This document shows positions 35,501-45,261 of a stretch of DNA of 64,000 bases, one piece after another. Numbering within the stretch: the first letter of the stretch is position 1; each line of letters begins with the position of its first letter. Position numbers and translations under genes: made by a program. Source of the stretch: Pararge aegeria (lineage: Eukaryota > Arthropoda > Insecta > Lepidoptera > Nymphalidae). The notes beneath the pieces were generated by a model that was not told the origin of the DNA, ran no database searches, and saw only the letters and a program-made list of their open reading frames with translations. The stretch lies in assembly GCF_905163445.1 (NCBI RefSeq), contig NC_053193.1, forward strand, positions 5,518,001-5,582,000, written 5' to 3'.

Positions 35501-35790
35501 AAACAAAGTCAAATATTTCTTTATTCAAATAGGCACATAGATGGCACTTTTGATGCGTTGCTTATATACAAAATGACATAGCAGTCAGTAGTGATGGCAA
35601 TAACTACAATCGTAAACTTAAAACTAAAGCTACGAGAGTTCCAAACGCGCCCTGGTCTTAGAAGAAGCCCACAACAAACTTAGCCGGGTGTTTATCACCA
35701 TCTCACATTGGTGTCGTCATTAGAAAATATTTAAGAAGCAACCTGGTTAGAGCAATTGTTCACACCCAAGCTAATTTTATTTTAATACTA
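35501..35790 (-). mobile_element. LINE-B 3'-UTR copy adjoining LINE-C
   Basis: ACAAAGTCAAATATTTCTTTATTC, ATAGATGGCACTTTTGATGCG, AAAGCTACGAGAGTTCC, CTGGTCTTAGAAGAAGCCC and TTATCACCATCTCACATTGG. It directly abuts the 5' side of the LINE-C fragment, suggesting insertion into it. Confidence 0.83.
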
Positions 35791-36248
35791 ATCTAGCTAA
35801 TTAAATTTAATATTTAAAGCTCTTTATTTTTTACTGCCAGGAAATTGCCAGGGCTGGCAACCCTAACTCGGTAGCGTGAGCCGTGCCCGCCGCAATACAA
35901 ATGGGTTTTTAGCGTATAAATCAAGCTATGATAATTACTAAGGAGCAAATTAGTGTTACACCGGATTCTAATGTCACATTTATGTACACGACATCCTTCG
36001 CTAACAATGTAGTAGAATAAAAAAACTCTTTAAGACTTATGTATGCATTTTATTTCGCTTTCATTCAATGAAAATGCTTAGCTCGACTGCTTTATTACAT
36101 GATGGTAAGTAACTACGAGTAAGTGTATTTATATATTTTTTGTTATGTAACACGTCCTTACCTTTTAGTGCCACATTATTTATTGTTTAGCCATAAATGA
36201 TAGGAATTATCGATGGCTTTTTACTAGGCTTTATTAGGCATTGTTAGG

Positions 36249-36390
36249 CATTATTTGACGGCCGATTGGCGCAGTGGCCAGCGACCCTGCGTCTGTGGGT
36301 TCGATGACTGGTTGATCAACTGGAAAATGTTTGTGTGAACATGAATCTTTTTTATTGTCTGGGTGTTTATAAGTACATAACCGTTCGCGG
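36249..36390 (+). mobile_element. SINE family E, truncated copy
   Basis: TTTGACGGCCGATTGGCGCAGT, GGCCAGCGACCCTGCG, CTGGAAAATGTTTGTGTGAAC and GTCTGGGTGTTTATAAGTAC. The B-box region has a deletion, and the 3' half is missing. Confidence 0.75.
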
Positions 36391-36399
36391 GAAGCCTCT

Positions 36400-38420
36400 G
36401 TGATCTGACTTGTACATCACAAAAACGCATAAAAAAATATTATTCTACTTGTAAATACTTTGTTTTTATTTATATAACTCTTCTTGCATGAAACATTTTT
36501 TTTTACTTTCCTGTAATATATATTATATATACAAAACTATATGTACACTGTCTAAAAATTTCAGATTTTACGGCGGATTTTCATATTTCGGAAATAAGGA
36601 TAAGGCGGGAATGCTTTTTTTTGTAATTTTCACGATGATACAAAAATTATGGTGGCTAACAAAAAAAATATTTTGGAACATCTAAATGAACTTTTTTTAT
36701 ACTATGGTACCCTGATAACCCTATTCACTAATTCATAGTCACTCTATTTTACTATTAATTTTTATGTGAATATTTTTTTTCATTCGCAATAAAAAAATGT
36801 ATGTAGAACCATTCTTAACCTAAAGCCAATAAAATTAATAAGAATCTGACAGACGGACATAAGGGTCAGTTTCGCTAAAAGAACGACCCTTGTAGGTACC
36901 CCTAAATCCCCCAATCACTCTCAGTAGTCTTATGAGTTCTAGAGCACGTATTTAGTGTAAACTGTAAGCTATACCTATCTTAGAGGCTTAAATTCTATAT
37001 TTTAGACTCTATTACTTAGAATGGTTTTCCCTTTAGTTCTTCGAATGATCTTCCAAAATATCTATAGGGTGTTACACTCTATTGAAAATTAAGAATATAG
37101 TTTTAAAGGCATTAAAAATTAAACGATAAAGTTGTTTCTTTGCCACGATGCGTCTGTTGCAGCTATTATAGCGCTACTAGCAGTAGAAGGCACCAACAAC
37201 AACTTTATAATGATATCTCGGTCATATCAGCAAAATTAAAAGCTAATCCAATATTGATTTCGTCCTTTATTAAGTCATTGGTTGGTCGCAAGTTTTTGAG
37301 TTAAAAACTTTATAACGTCAAAGTAAAATGGATTAAAGGTAGCTCGTGTTAGAGTTGCAAATGCTGCACTGCTGAATTATGTTTAATAAAAGTTCCACCA
37401 GGAGTGTTGGCTATAGACGAATTAATAAATTTGAGTTTTGAAATTAGGGAGGTAAGTTCCAATTTTTTCTAAATTTTGTGTTCAATGCAGGAAAACGCCA
37501 CTACGATTTTGTGGATTGTTTTAGTAAAAGTGCAGCATAGTTTGTTACCCAAACTGTATGATTATGTTTTATATTGTGTAATACCCTATTTTGAATGTAG
37601 GTACTATTCTTTAAAAACAAATTCCATCTTATATTTGGAAATAAGTAAACTACGTCTATCAAACAGACTATACCGAAACAGTCATAATATTTAAAACAGA
37701 GAATGCGTCTAATAGAGCTTGCTCTTTAAAAACACTATATTTACAGCATATTTCAATAAGTAACTTTCGACTATCCCAATTAGTTATCAATATAAGTTAT
37801 GACGCTATTACGCTATAGCTGTATTGTGGCATATTACTAGCTATATAAGAGCGCTTAGTCATAATTGATTATTTCTAATGATAAGGTCACTACAGTGGCC
37901 TTCGCTTTCATCTCACAGTTTATGGAATAATAAATGTTAAATTATAACATTTTGATGTTGTAGAGTTACTGTTGGGGTTTTTTTGCCAATTTGACTCTTT
38001 GAATCTACACTTCGAACCCCTAGTAGACTCACTACAAACACATAGCCTTGATTTTTCAAAAGTGCTTATAAATTATTAGATTTGAAACATGAATTTTGTT
38101 TCGATCTTATTTCTACTATAGCTCTAATAGCGTATTAACTCATATTGTAAATTTTTTCGTGCCAGCCTTCGGGGCTATCTAGGTACTTAATTCTTCTCTT
38201 ATATGCCATAGTTACCACTTCACTTCATACATAAAAAATTTTCAATTCCCGCAAAGATTGAAATCGTTAGATCGTCGCAACAGAGTAGGTACTGATTATT
38301 TATCTATGGAAGTTGTATTTATTTTAACGACACTATATTTTTTAAGGACAGTCTCTTTTTACGCCACTAATTATGGTTTCAGTATTACACGATTACAATA
38401 TATTAGGTAGAAGGTAGAAG
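36400..38420. other. No gene or confident repeat seen
   Basis: AT-rich; short chance frames only (36488-36685, 37476-37694). Confidence 0.45.
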
Positions 38421-38424
38421 TTAG

Positions 38425-38690
38425 GATTTTTGACAGAGCTCTTCCAGGGAAGTACCTACTACAGCCATTCTTATTTCCGCCGCCAAGTTGTATTGCTGTG
38501 TTCTAATCTAAACAAAGAGATTGCTGTTGTAATTATAGGCACATGAGGCAATGGTTTTCAATTTAACATCTGATAAGCCTAGTCCGTAATTTTTTTCCGC
38601 AAAGATTTTATTCAAACGCAATCGTTCCTACAGCAAAGTGCTCCCACTACTTGAGGCCTAGGCTGCATGGTGTAAGAGGTGCCTTTATAT
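38425..38690 (+). repeat. Copy of the 7.3-8.1 kb repeat's non-coding segment
   Basis: GAGCTCTTCCAGGGAAGTACC, CGCCGCCAAGTTGTATTGC, GTGTTCTAATCTAAACAAAG and TTATAGGCACATGAGGC match the block at 7775-7855, with extra sequence that was lost there. Confidence 0.55.
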
Positions 38691-39761
38691 TGTAGGATAT
38701 AAATACAAGGAGTATTTGTAATAATAGTTTGTTCTCGATTACTGATGACGTGCTCTTAGACGTACTTAGGCGTATTTACGACGCACAGAAAACGCGCGTA
38801 TTACGAATGAATGTGAACAGGACAGTACCTAGTGGTCTTAACGGCAGATTGCACCAATTGTATCGACGCGAACGCGTGAACGACACGGTACGGATGCCCG
38901 TGAAAAGCATGGTTGAAATGCGTATGGAGTCAATATAATCTACAGGTTTGCCTACGTATAAGAGGGCCTGGTGTGAGATTTTCTGCCTACGTTAAGGTGC
39001 TTATTCGCGTAAATGATAACTACGTTTATATGAGTTCCTATTTCCCAGCATGGTAACTAGATGGCATTAACTTTAGCGCGATTGAATACAAACGTAGGTA
39101 GGAAATCACACACTTGGCACCCTAAAAAGTATTTCTAACGCACGTTTGAAAATTTAAATTATTACAACCTGAGACTGAAATGTTTAAAGAGCGTTAATGC
39201 GTTATCTGTAAGTATGAATTGGCGTTGCTTTTCAGACCGTAGCGCGTCATCGTGTACATAAGAGACTGAAAACATAATTATGGGATTATTTATTACTTAG
39301 TGCTGTTGAAGTTCATGGGCGGCGGAGTTCACTTAACATCAGTACCTTTAGTACAAGTATTGGTCGCTCGCATTCAAAAAGTTGTTTTCGAGGATAAAAA
39401 TACTTGAGCATCCCAGTACAATAGATCTTATTTGCATTGATCTGAACTTTTCCTTTCTCAACAATTTTATCGGGCTTTTGATACAACGTTTGTAAAACAA
39501 ATATTAGAAGTACTTGATTTACGACTCCAAAAAGACTGGCGTTAGGTTCGTTTTACTTTGACGTTACAGAGTTTGATTCTCGGAATAAACTCTTTGATTG
39601 CGAGTTAGCAAAACTTGTACGAAGGCTACAGCTGCAGCAGTGACCCGCTTGCGTCTTTGCTAGCTATTAATTTATAACAGTTTATAGCTGACATCGTAAA
39701 CGTGTCTCTTTAAAATTCAGGCGAGATCTAACGATTTTAATCTGGGAATTTTGATAGAGAA

Positions 39762-39941
39762 ATGAACCAAACATTGGTATTGCAGTGCGCCGCCGGGCGC
39801 GCGGCCTGGCAGGAGGCGGCGGCGCTGTCGGTGGGCGGCGGCGGAGCGGGCGCGGGCGGGGCCGCCCGCCGCTGCTCCGTGCTCGGCGACCACCCGGGCG
39901 CACGGCGCGACCCCCGCGGGAAATGGCATCGCACCAACCGG
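39762..39941 (+). CDS. Coding exon 1 (initiator exon, tentative)
   Basis: The ATG at 39762 is the first start after an in-frame TAA about 27 bases upstream. The exon is very rich in G+C and CpG, unlike its AT-rich surroundings, and encodes MNQTLVLQ followed by Gly/Ala-rich sequence. The donor (CGG then GTACCG at 39942) is not strong, but it is in phase 0 with the acceptor of exon 2. The better-looking GTAGGT donor near 40041 cannot be used in this frame, because a TGA at about 39989 intervenes. Other in-phase donors inside the exon (for example before GTGGGC) would shorten the N-terminus. Confidence 0.5.
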
Positions 39942-42900
39942 GTACCGTACACGACTCTAGCACGTCCATACAGCTTAAGCCTGCTTTGAAGTTCCTACTC
40001 CAGCTCACTGCTGTTACGTGGAAGAAGACCGTCGTTCTGGGTAGGTCACTCTTTTCGCGCTTCACATGCTAAACTTTACTTTACTTTACTTAGGTACCTA
40101 CTCGTAAGCAGGTCGTTTCAATGCAGCCACTTGCTGGCAGCATTCGCACTGCGTATTGCGAATAATTGCACTGTCGCCACCATCGGTGGCATGCTTGGCT
40201 ACCAAACATTTGTTTCAATCGGTAGACGCTTTGCCAATCCCGCGTGACTTATTGCTCGCTACGAATGTCCCGCCTGGCCTGCAGTAGGCACGTTAATGCT
40301 AAAACCGTGGAGCCGGCGTAGGATCCTATGTCGGCGACCTATACAAATTATTTTAGCGCCTCTATACAACCCAGGCCTACTTTGTCTGAGTCTGCGAATT
40401 GTATTGCTAAAACGTAGATGAGGGCCGCAATTTTAATTTATTCGGGTACTGGGTAGGTTTCTATTTTATAAATCTATGCTTCCTGCACCTAACGGCACAG
40501 ACAAGAACGCCTATCTCACGCTCTATCACGCATAAAAGCGATAAATTCCATAGCAATGCATGGTAATCGGGGCTACGGGCGCAAAAGCTGCTGTTCTGAT
40601 CTACTACTACTAGGTCAGCAAGGAGTCATTCCGTGCCACGTACTTCCATACCATTGCTCTGTCAGGACGGCTCCTTTGGTCTTTGGCATGACTATCTTTC
40701 TCTGTGGTACTAACTAGGTACCCTGTGTTGTGCAAAAGGTATTTGGCCAAGATAGCAACAAGCATGTGCTTGTCAAAAAATTTAAAATATCCTTTCCATG
40801 CTGAATTCCGACTCCACTCAGACACCTTACATATAACGTGTTCGATTAGAGTCAGGTCAACATCAGCTTGACTTTTTCGACTACCTGCTGCCTTTTCTGG
40901 ATCCGGTGTTCGGTCATCATACCAGCACCTTGAAGCTCCAACATCGTTAGTTCTCTAAGCTATACGTATAATACTGCCACTTTAGCTTCGCTATTTATAA
41001 GGCTACGCGTTTCTTTACATTTCTGATTGGACCACGGAGATCTAAATCAGTAGATTTATATTATACTTTATTATCACTTGCCTATATAAACACGAGGACG
41101 TTCGTGCTTTTATAGAACTTTCAATTGAACCTAGTAGAAGTTTTTAAATATTTGTCACATCACCTACACTTCACACTTATACTTTTCAGATGGAATTTAA
41201 GTCTCAATTCTCAACCAAAAAATAAACAAGTCGCCGTACAGGCAAGGTCGTTTGACCTAGCCTGTACGCATCCAACCATCTAACCTACGTCTTCAGCGGC
41301 GTTCAAAATTGCGTCCAGCAAACGGCCAATCACAAGCGCGCGTTCTAGCAAGAGTATTATGATTGTTCGCTTACAGTAGATACGCAAACATAAACGCTGC
41401 AAAGGACGAAGGTTAGACGTCACGGTGTGCCTTAAGTTACTTCACTGAGATATTGCATTTGTTATCAAGCTAGATTCCTTCTAACGCTCAAAGCACGTAG
41501 TATAGTGTCAATGGATTATATCACTCAGTAAATAAAAGATATCTTGAAATTTTATAGGTCCGAGATGCTTCATACGGGTCATCGTCGGACTCGGACGGGG
41601 AGTTCGAGGGAGCGAGCGGGGAGCCCTGGGGTGTCGCAAGGCTCCTGTACGCGGGCCTGGCAACACTCGCTCTTGGCCTCGTCGTATACTTCGTCGGCAC
41701 CGGAGACAAGGTAACAAGTGTTTATTTTTCTTGCTTCATAATGGAGAGTGAGACAGAAGAGAGGAGATGCAAGAATCTAAGTAGGTGTGCTGGGCTGGCG
41801 TATGGCCACTCACTGTAGCAGTGGCGTGCATAGAGGGTATGCACAGGGTATGGAGATGATATAAAATGAAGAATCTCCAGTACGAGTTACAAAAAACACA
41901 AGGATAGGCATTGTAAGAGTTATAAAAAGCCTACCCTTAAGTATTTATAACTCATACTGGAGATTTTCTTCATTTTGTATCATCTGCATACCCTGTGCTT
42001 TCTATGCACGCCACTGCACTGTAGGCCTCGTCTTTTACTTATCAAATGCTAAATTGAAGACAATGTTTATTCTAAAATACTGCTTATGAAATGGTGAGGC
42101 GATGAAGTTGGGGATTCAAGCAAGTTTTGTATAGCAACTGTGGGAGGTCGGTCCACGTGTACCATACACGTACGTTGAGGTTCGTACACGTGTACGTGTG
42201 ATGCAGAAGAGTGTATTAGCAATTCATTGAAGTATATCTAGGTGTGAGGAATATATATAGTATCCTAATCATCGATACAATTGGAGTCTTTAACGGATTA
42301 ATAAAATGTAGCATACATATTGATGTGGATGATGGATTATTTAACAAGATTTTTACCTTACTTATCTTGAAGATGGGGAGTCAGGCATGTTTTGTACAGC
42401 AATTGTGGGAGGTTGTTCCACGCGAACTGCCTACTGCTAATGTTTTGTAATAATACCAAGCATGCCACGAATGGTGTCGACAGACATGGCGTGGCGACAG
42501 TGCAACCCGTGCAGGTAGTGACTGCATTGAAACGGCCTGAGTAGGTACCTAAGTAAAGTAAGGTAAAAATCTTTCATAATCCATCATTCACATCAAGTAA
42601 GTAGTATAAAATTATTTATTCATGTAGGCCTATCACAGGCACTTATGAAGCGTTCATACATATTTGTTTACATAATTGTAAGGGGATGGTGATAACTTCG
42701 TTCGCCAACTTAAATCTAAAGCTACGAGGGTTTCAAACGCGCCCTGGTCTAAGAAGAGCCCACAACAAACTTAACCGGGTATTTTTTTTTTTATATTAAG
42801 CTATGAAGCTAGAGCAATTCACACCCAAGCTTTTTTATCGTTTAAGTAATCCTTAATATTATAATAATAGTTCAGGTTAAAACAAAACTGTTTCAGGGTT

Positions 42901-44982
42901 TCAAAACACCAGCACTACGTCTGGTGGGGCCGTCACTCATCGTGGCTGGCCTGGCGTGCTGCTTGCTGCGTATTATGTTTTGTATATTCGCCAAGCCATG
43001 TTGCAGGCGGAGGACCAACCACAAGGAGAACAGAAGGTACTAGAAAGACTATTAAGGAAAATCCTACCCTCTCTTTTGTACGTTACACAATCACAACGTC
43101 ATCTTTGTTTGCCACCATTTACGAAACATCCAGGAATATCCTATCATACCAATTCATTACCGGCCCATTACTCGGCACTGGTCTCATGCCACAATGAGAA
43201 AGGTATAGGCCGTAGTTCACCACGCTGGCCCAGTGCGGATCGATGGACTTTAGACAACTTTGAAAAGTTAGAGGTGCGTGCTCGGGTTCAAACTCGGCCC
43301 CCCGATAGCGTAACCAAACGGCTATCATCGCTTATAAAAAGATAAGAATATCTATTTACTTCGTATTTCCATACGTATACAATTAGAATATTGCTTATTA
43401 TTAAAACAGGCCTTACTAGCCCTATAAAAATTACAGCTTAAATGCCCCCATTTGAATCGCAAAATGCTACTTCCGAGTCACTGAAACTCTACGTCAGATC
43501 TGTATGTCTTTAAGTGACGGCACCCAAAATACATTTTAAAAAAAAGCCACCGATTTCTGAAGAAAGTCAGTTAAAAATAAACCTTAAATCACTATAGTGA
43601 CCATTCTAAAATAGCTTGTCCAGTGGTAATAGAGGTCCGTTCCCATAGCACCTGTTACTCTGGCTTTATGAGCATTGCCTGTTTCAGACTGTCCGGTTGC
43701 GTGGAAGGCGAAGAAATGCCGCTGGCGAGGTGCGCAAGTTCCCGGCAAGGACCAGCGCAGTGTTCGCCGGCGCGACGCCTCGACGCTTCCTCGTGCGACG
43801 TGTCCAGTCTGTCCAGCGGCGAGGAGGACGAGCGCCTGCGCAGATACCGCACCGCCAACGCGACCACGACGACTGCGACCCACTTGCAGCCACAGACTGT
43901 TCACGTGCAGCCAGTGAGTTCAACTGTCTAATTTATTTAGAACTAGCTTTTGCCCGCGGCTTCGCTCATGTTAAATTCAATTTTTGATTTGGTAAATTTT
44001 AACTACAAAGGTTTTAAAAAATGTCTTGCTGCTAATAGAAAAATATGAACGTCAATTAGTAAAAAAAATTAAAAACTTTCATATACATTTTCATCCCTTA
44101 TTTGATGCTTTTGGATTGGAAATTTTTAAAATTTGTGAAACATGTATTTCTTTATTTTTAATCGAAAACCTAAAATCAAAGTTTCATGGATGTAACTTGA
44201 AAAATAAATCGATAAATGAAGGATTTTAACCCTTCTACGGTTAGAATTTTCAAAAATCCTTTCTTAGCGGATGCCTACGTTGTAATATATGTGTGTGCAA
44301 AATTTCAGCCCGATCCGTCAAGTGGTAAGAGCTGTAGGTTGATAGATCAGTCGGTCAGTCAGTCAGTCAGTCACCTTTGCATTTTATATATATAGATTAG
44401 CAGTTTCTAAATATTGCATAGGAGCAGGCGTTACTTTGTTATGGTCCGCGAAAAGCAGGAGAATCTGTATTGTGTTATTTATAATTCCTTCAATTTTTAT
44501 ACTCCACACCAAAGAAATCTTCGGAAGATCTGCTGTGGACTGGGAGTACTATGGTACTTCCAGTACTATGAGTACTCTTTAGGAACATTTCGCTCCGACA
44601 CCGGAGCATCCTCAGGATATGTTGACGTTACAATGAATGAATGTAACTTATTAATTACACCGTACATATTCTCCTGCTTTTCGCGAAGTAAATAAATAGA
44701 AAATATAGCTTAATTTTCATTGTCTACCTACTAGCAGTTTCGACCACATCCACTTCGTCCACGATTGCAAGGCATCATAAAGTGCACTGTTACGTAGTTG
44801 ATATTCCAAGGACTTACACGAAGCGTTTTACTTTTTTCCAGGCGGGGTCGCAGCCAAAGCCGCCGCCATCTCTTCAGTCAGCACAGGCTACAGCTGGAAA
44901 AAGGCCGCCCCCAAGAAATGTCTCTTTCGCGGGCGGCCCCGACGGCGAGCTGGTTCTCAGCCCAGCGCAGCTACGATCCTAA
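39762..44982 (+). CDS. Five-exon gene for a predicted two-pass membrane protein (279 aa), unidentified
   Basis: Exons 39762-39941, 41558-41710, 42897-43036, 43688-43913 and 44842-44982 join to 840 nt: 279 codons plus a TAA stop. Every intron starts GT and ends AG, and the phases agree (0, 0, 2, 0). Residues 1-60 are Gly/Ala-rich and basic. Residues 65-82 are Ser/Asp/Glu-rich. A first hydrophobic helix spans about 87-107 and a second about 118-142, separated by roughly ten residues (TGDKGFKTP), so the protein should form a membrane hairpin. KPCCRRR follows helix 2, suggesting a cytosolic C-terminus by the positive-inside rule and possible acylation of the cysteines. The tail has an acidic SSLSSGEEDE stretch, a Thr-rich run and Pro-rich segments, and is probably disordered. 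The two-helix layout recalls TMEM200-type proteins, but I do not recognise the family and give no function. AATAAA lies at 44992. Exons 2-5 are much surer than exon 1. Confidence 0.75.
39780..39930. promoter_or_regulatory. CpG-rich island at the first exon
   Basis: About 150 bases of almost pure G/C with very many CpG dinucleotides stand in an otherwise AT-rich window. It coincides with the first coding exon. In an insect genome with sparse methylation this may reflect codon and amino-acid composition (Ala/Gly/Arg) rather than a vertebrate-type CpG-island promoter. Confidence 0.5.
40850..41050 (-). mobile_element. Degenerate RTE LINE fragment in intron 1
   Basis: CATACCAGCACCTTGAAGCTCC, ATCGTTAGTTCTCTAAGC and TTTAGCTTCGC follow the RTE 3' order (compare 63170-63250), at low identity. 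Confidence 0.5.
41558..41710 (+). CDS. Coding exon 2: acidic linker and first membrane helix
   Basis: The acceptor TTTTATAG ends at 41557 and the donor is AAG then GTAACA. The exon is 153 nt, phase 0 at both ends (51 codons). It encodes a Ser/Asp/Glu stretch and then a strongly hydrophobic segment (ARLLYAGLATLALGLVVYFVG). Coding GC is clearly higher than in the flanking introns. A frame on the opposite strand is a shadow. Confidence 0.85.
41819..42016. mobile_element. 198-bp hAT-type MITE in intron 2, perfect 8-bp target duplication
   Basis: Termini CAGTGGCGTGCATAGA and TCTATGCACGCCACTG belong to near-perfect inverted repeats of about 50 bp. CACTGTAG occurs directly outside both ends (41811-41818 and 42017-42024). 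TIR sequence and 8-bp duplication are those of the hAT superfamily. No coding capacity. Confidence 0.93.
42618..42870 (-). mobile_element. LINE-B 3'-UTR copy in intron 2, second subfamily
   Basis: ATTCATGTAGGCCTATCACAGG, CACTTATGAAGCGTTCATAC, TAAAGCTACGAGGG, CCTGGTCTAAGAAGAGCCC and AACTTAACCGGG. It ends about 25 bases before the acceptor of exon 3. Confidence 0.83.
42897..43036 (+). CDS. Coding exon 3: second membrane helix and Cys/Arg-rich segment
   Basis: The acceptor CTGTTTCAG ends at 42896 and the donor is AAG then GTACTA. The exon is 140 nt, phase 0 in and 2 out. It encodes GFKTPALRLVGPSLIVAG and onward: a Gly/Pro-containing helix, a Cys-rich end, then KPCCRRR. This frame continues the exon 2 protein directly as a two-helix hairpin. 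A +1 frame beginning at 42956 is a shadow. Confidence 0.85.
43135..43340 (-). mobile_element. SINE family F in intron 3
   Basis: CATACCAATTCATTACCGGCC, CCACAATGAGAAAGG, GTAGTTCACCACGCTGGCCC, AGTTAGAGGTGCGTGCTCGGG and GGCTATCATCGCTT; internally deleted between GACTTT and GAAAAGTTAG. Confidence 0.78.
43688..43913 (+). CDS. Coding exon 4: low-complexity cytosolic tail
   Basis: The acceptor GCCTGTTTCAG ends at 43687 and the donor is CCA then GTGAGT. The exon is 226 nt: it completes the split Arg codon and adds 75 more. It encodes CVEGEEMPLARCASSRQG, then an acidic SSLSSGEEDERLRRYRT segment and a Thr-rich, Gln/Pro-rich end. All six frames are open over much of this GC-rich exon. Only this frame joins in phase to exons 3 and 5. 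Confidence 0.85.
43940..44398. repeat. Unclassified lepidopteran repeat in intron 4
   Basis: It opens ACTAGCTTTTGCCCGCGGC and closes CAGTCAGTCAGTCACCTTTG then ATATATATAGATTAG. Both ends are a familiar pairing in lepidopteran repeats. A (GTCA)n run lies at 44348-44373. Class not determined; no coding capacity. Confidence 0.55.
44421..44710. mobile_element. MITE family G copy in intron 4
   Basis: GAGCAGGCGTTACTTTGTTATGG, CGCGAAAAGCAGGAGAATCTG on the left; ATATTCTCCTGCTTTTCGCG and TAGCTTAATTTTCAT on the right. Internal CTCCGACACCGGAGCATCC is shared with 14817-15121. Confidence 0.72.
44762..44841 (+). mobile_element. LINE-C fragment forming the acceptor region of exon 5
   Basis: GCAAGGCATCATAAAG..TGCACTGTTACG and TAGTTGATATTCCAAGG..ACACGAAGCGTTTTAC align with the LINE-C coding strand (reverse complement of about 12105-12185). 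The homology runs into TTTTTTCC, which corresponds to CTTCTTCCTTTCTG in LINE-C. The AG of the splice site follows. Confidence 0.65.
44842..44982 (+). CDS. Terminal coding exon 5
   Basis: The acceptor TTTTTTCCAG ends at 44841. The exon has 46 codons and a TAA at 44980-44982. It encodes a Pro/Gln/Lys-rich stretch (AGSQPKPPPSLQSAQATAG) and ends in PAQLRS. A different frame across the boundary starts inside a LINE remnant and is not the gene frame. Confidence 0.82.
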   Translation, partial: AGSQPKPPPSLQSAQATAGKRPPPRNVSFAGGPDGELVLSPAQLRS

Positions 44983-44991
44983 CCCACAAGC

Positions 44992-44997
44992 AATAAA
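44992..44997 (+). terminator. Candidate polyadenylation signal AATAAA
   Basis: An AATAAA hexamer lies 10 bases after the stop codon of the two-pass membrane protein gene. It is close for a used signal, and many other AATAAA motifs follow in the AT-rich DNA downstream, so the true 3' end could be kilobases further on. Confidence 0.3.
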
Positions 44998-45212
44998 CAA
45001 TGTCGCAATACTTTTTATACGAACTATGAATACCATCGGCCAAAACGTTACGTGTGGCGGCAAATGGAGAAAAATTTTGCACGTTTGATATACTAACACT
45101 CTGTTTAGAAATTGCCAGCTGGGTCGACATCACATAGCTGAGGATGGTATTTAGAATTTTTCTTAGCTAGTTACAAATCACATGTTTTTCTGGTCGGGAT
45201 GATGATATTACT

Positions 45213-45261
45213 GAACAAATTATGTAACCGAGAGTCTGACTCTCGGTTACATAATTTGTTC
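45213..45261. repeat. Short-spacer palindrome, 23-bp perfect arms
   Basis: GAACAAATTATGTAACCGAG..T at 45213-45235 is the exact reverse complement of 45239-45261; spacer CTG. It lies about 230 bases after the stop codon of the gene, so it could form a strong hairpin in a 3' UTR if transcribed. Confidence 0.95.

Noticed and set aside
39682..40072. Several long frames on both strands over the GC-rich island.
   Set aside because: GC-rich DNA lacks stops in all frames. Only the + frame from 39762 joins in phase to exon 2.
42956..43345. 129-codon frame overlapping exon 3.
   Set aside because: It is in a shifted frame relative to exon 3 and continues into a SINE in the intron.
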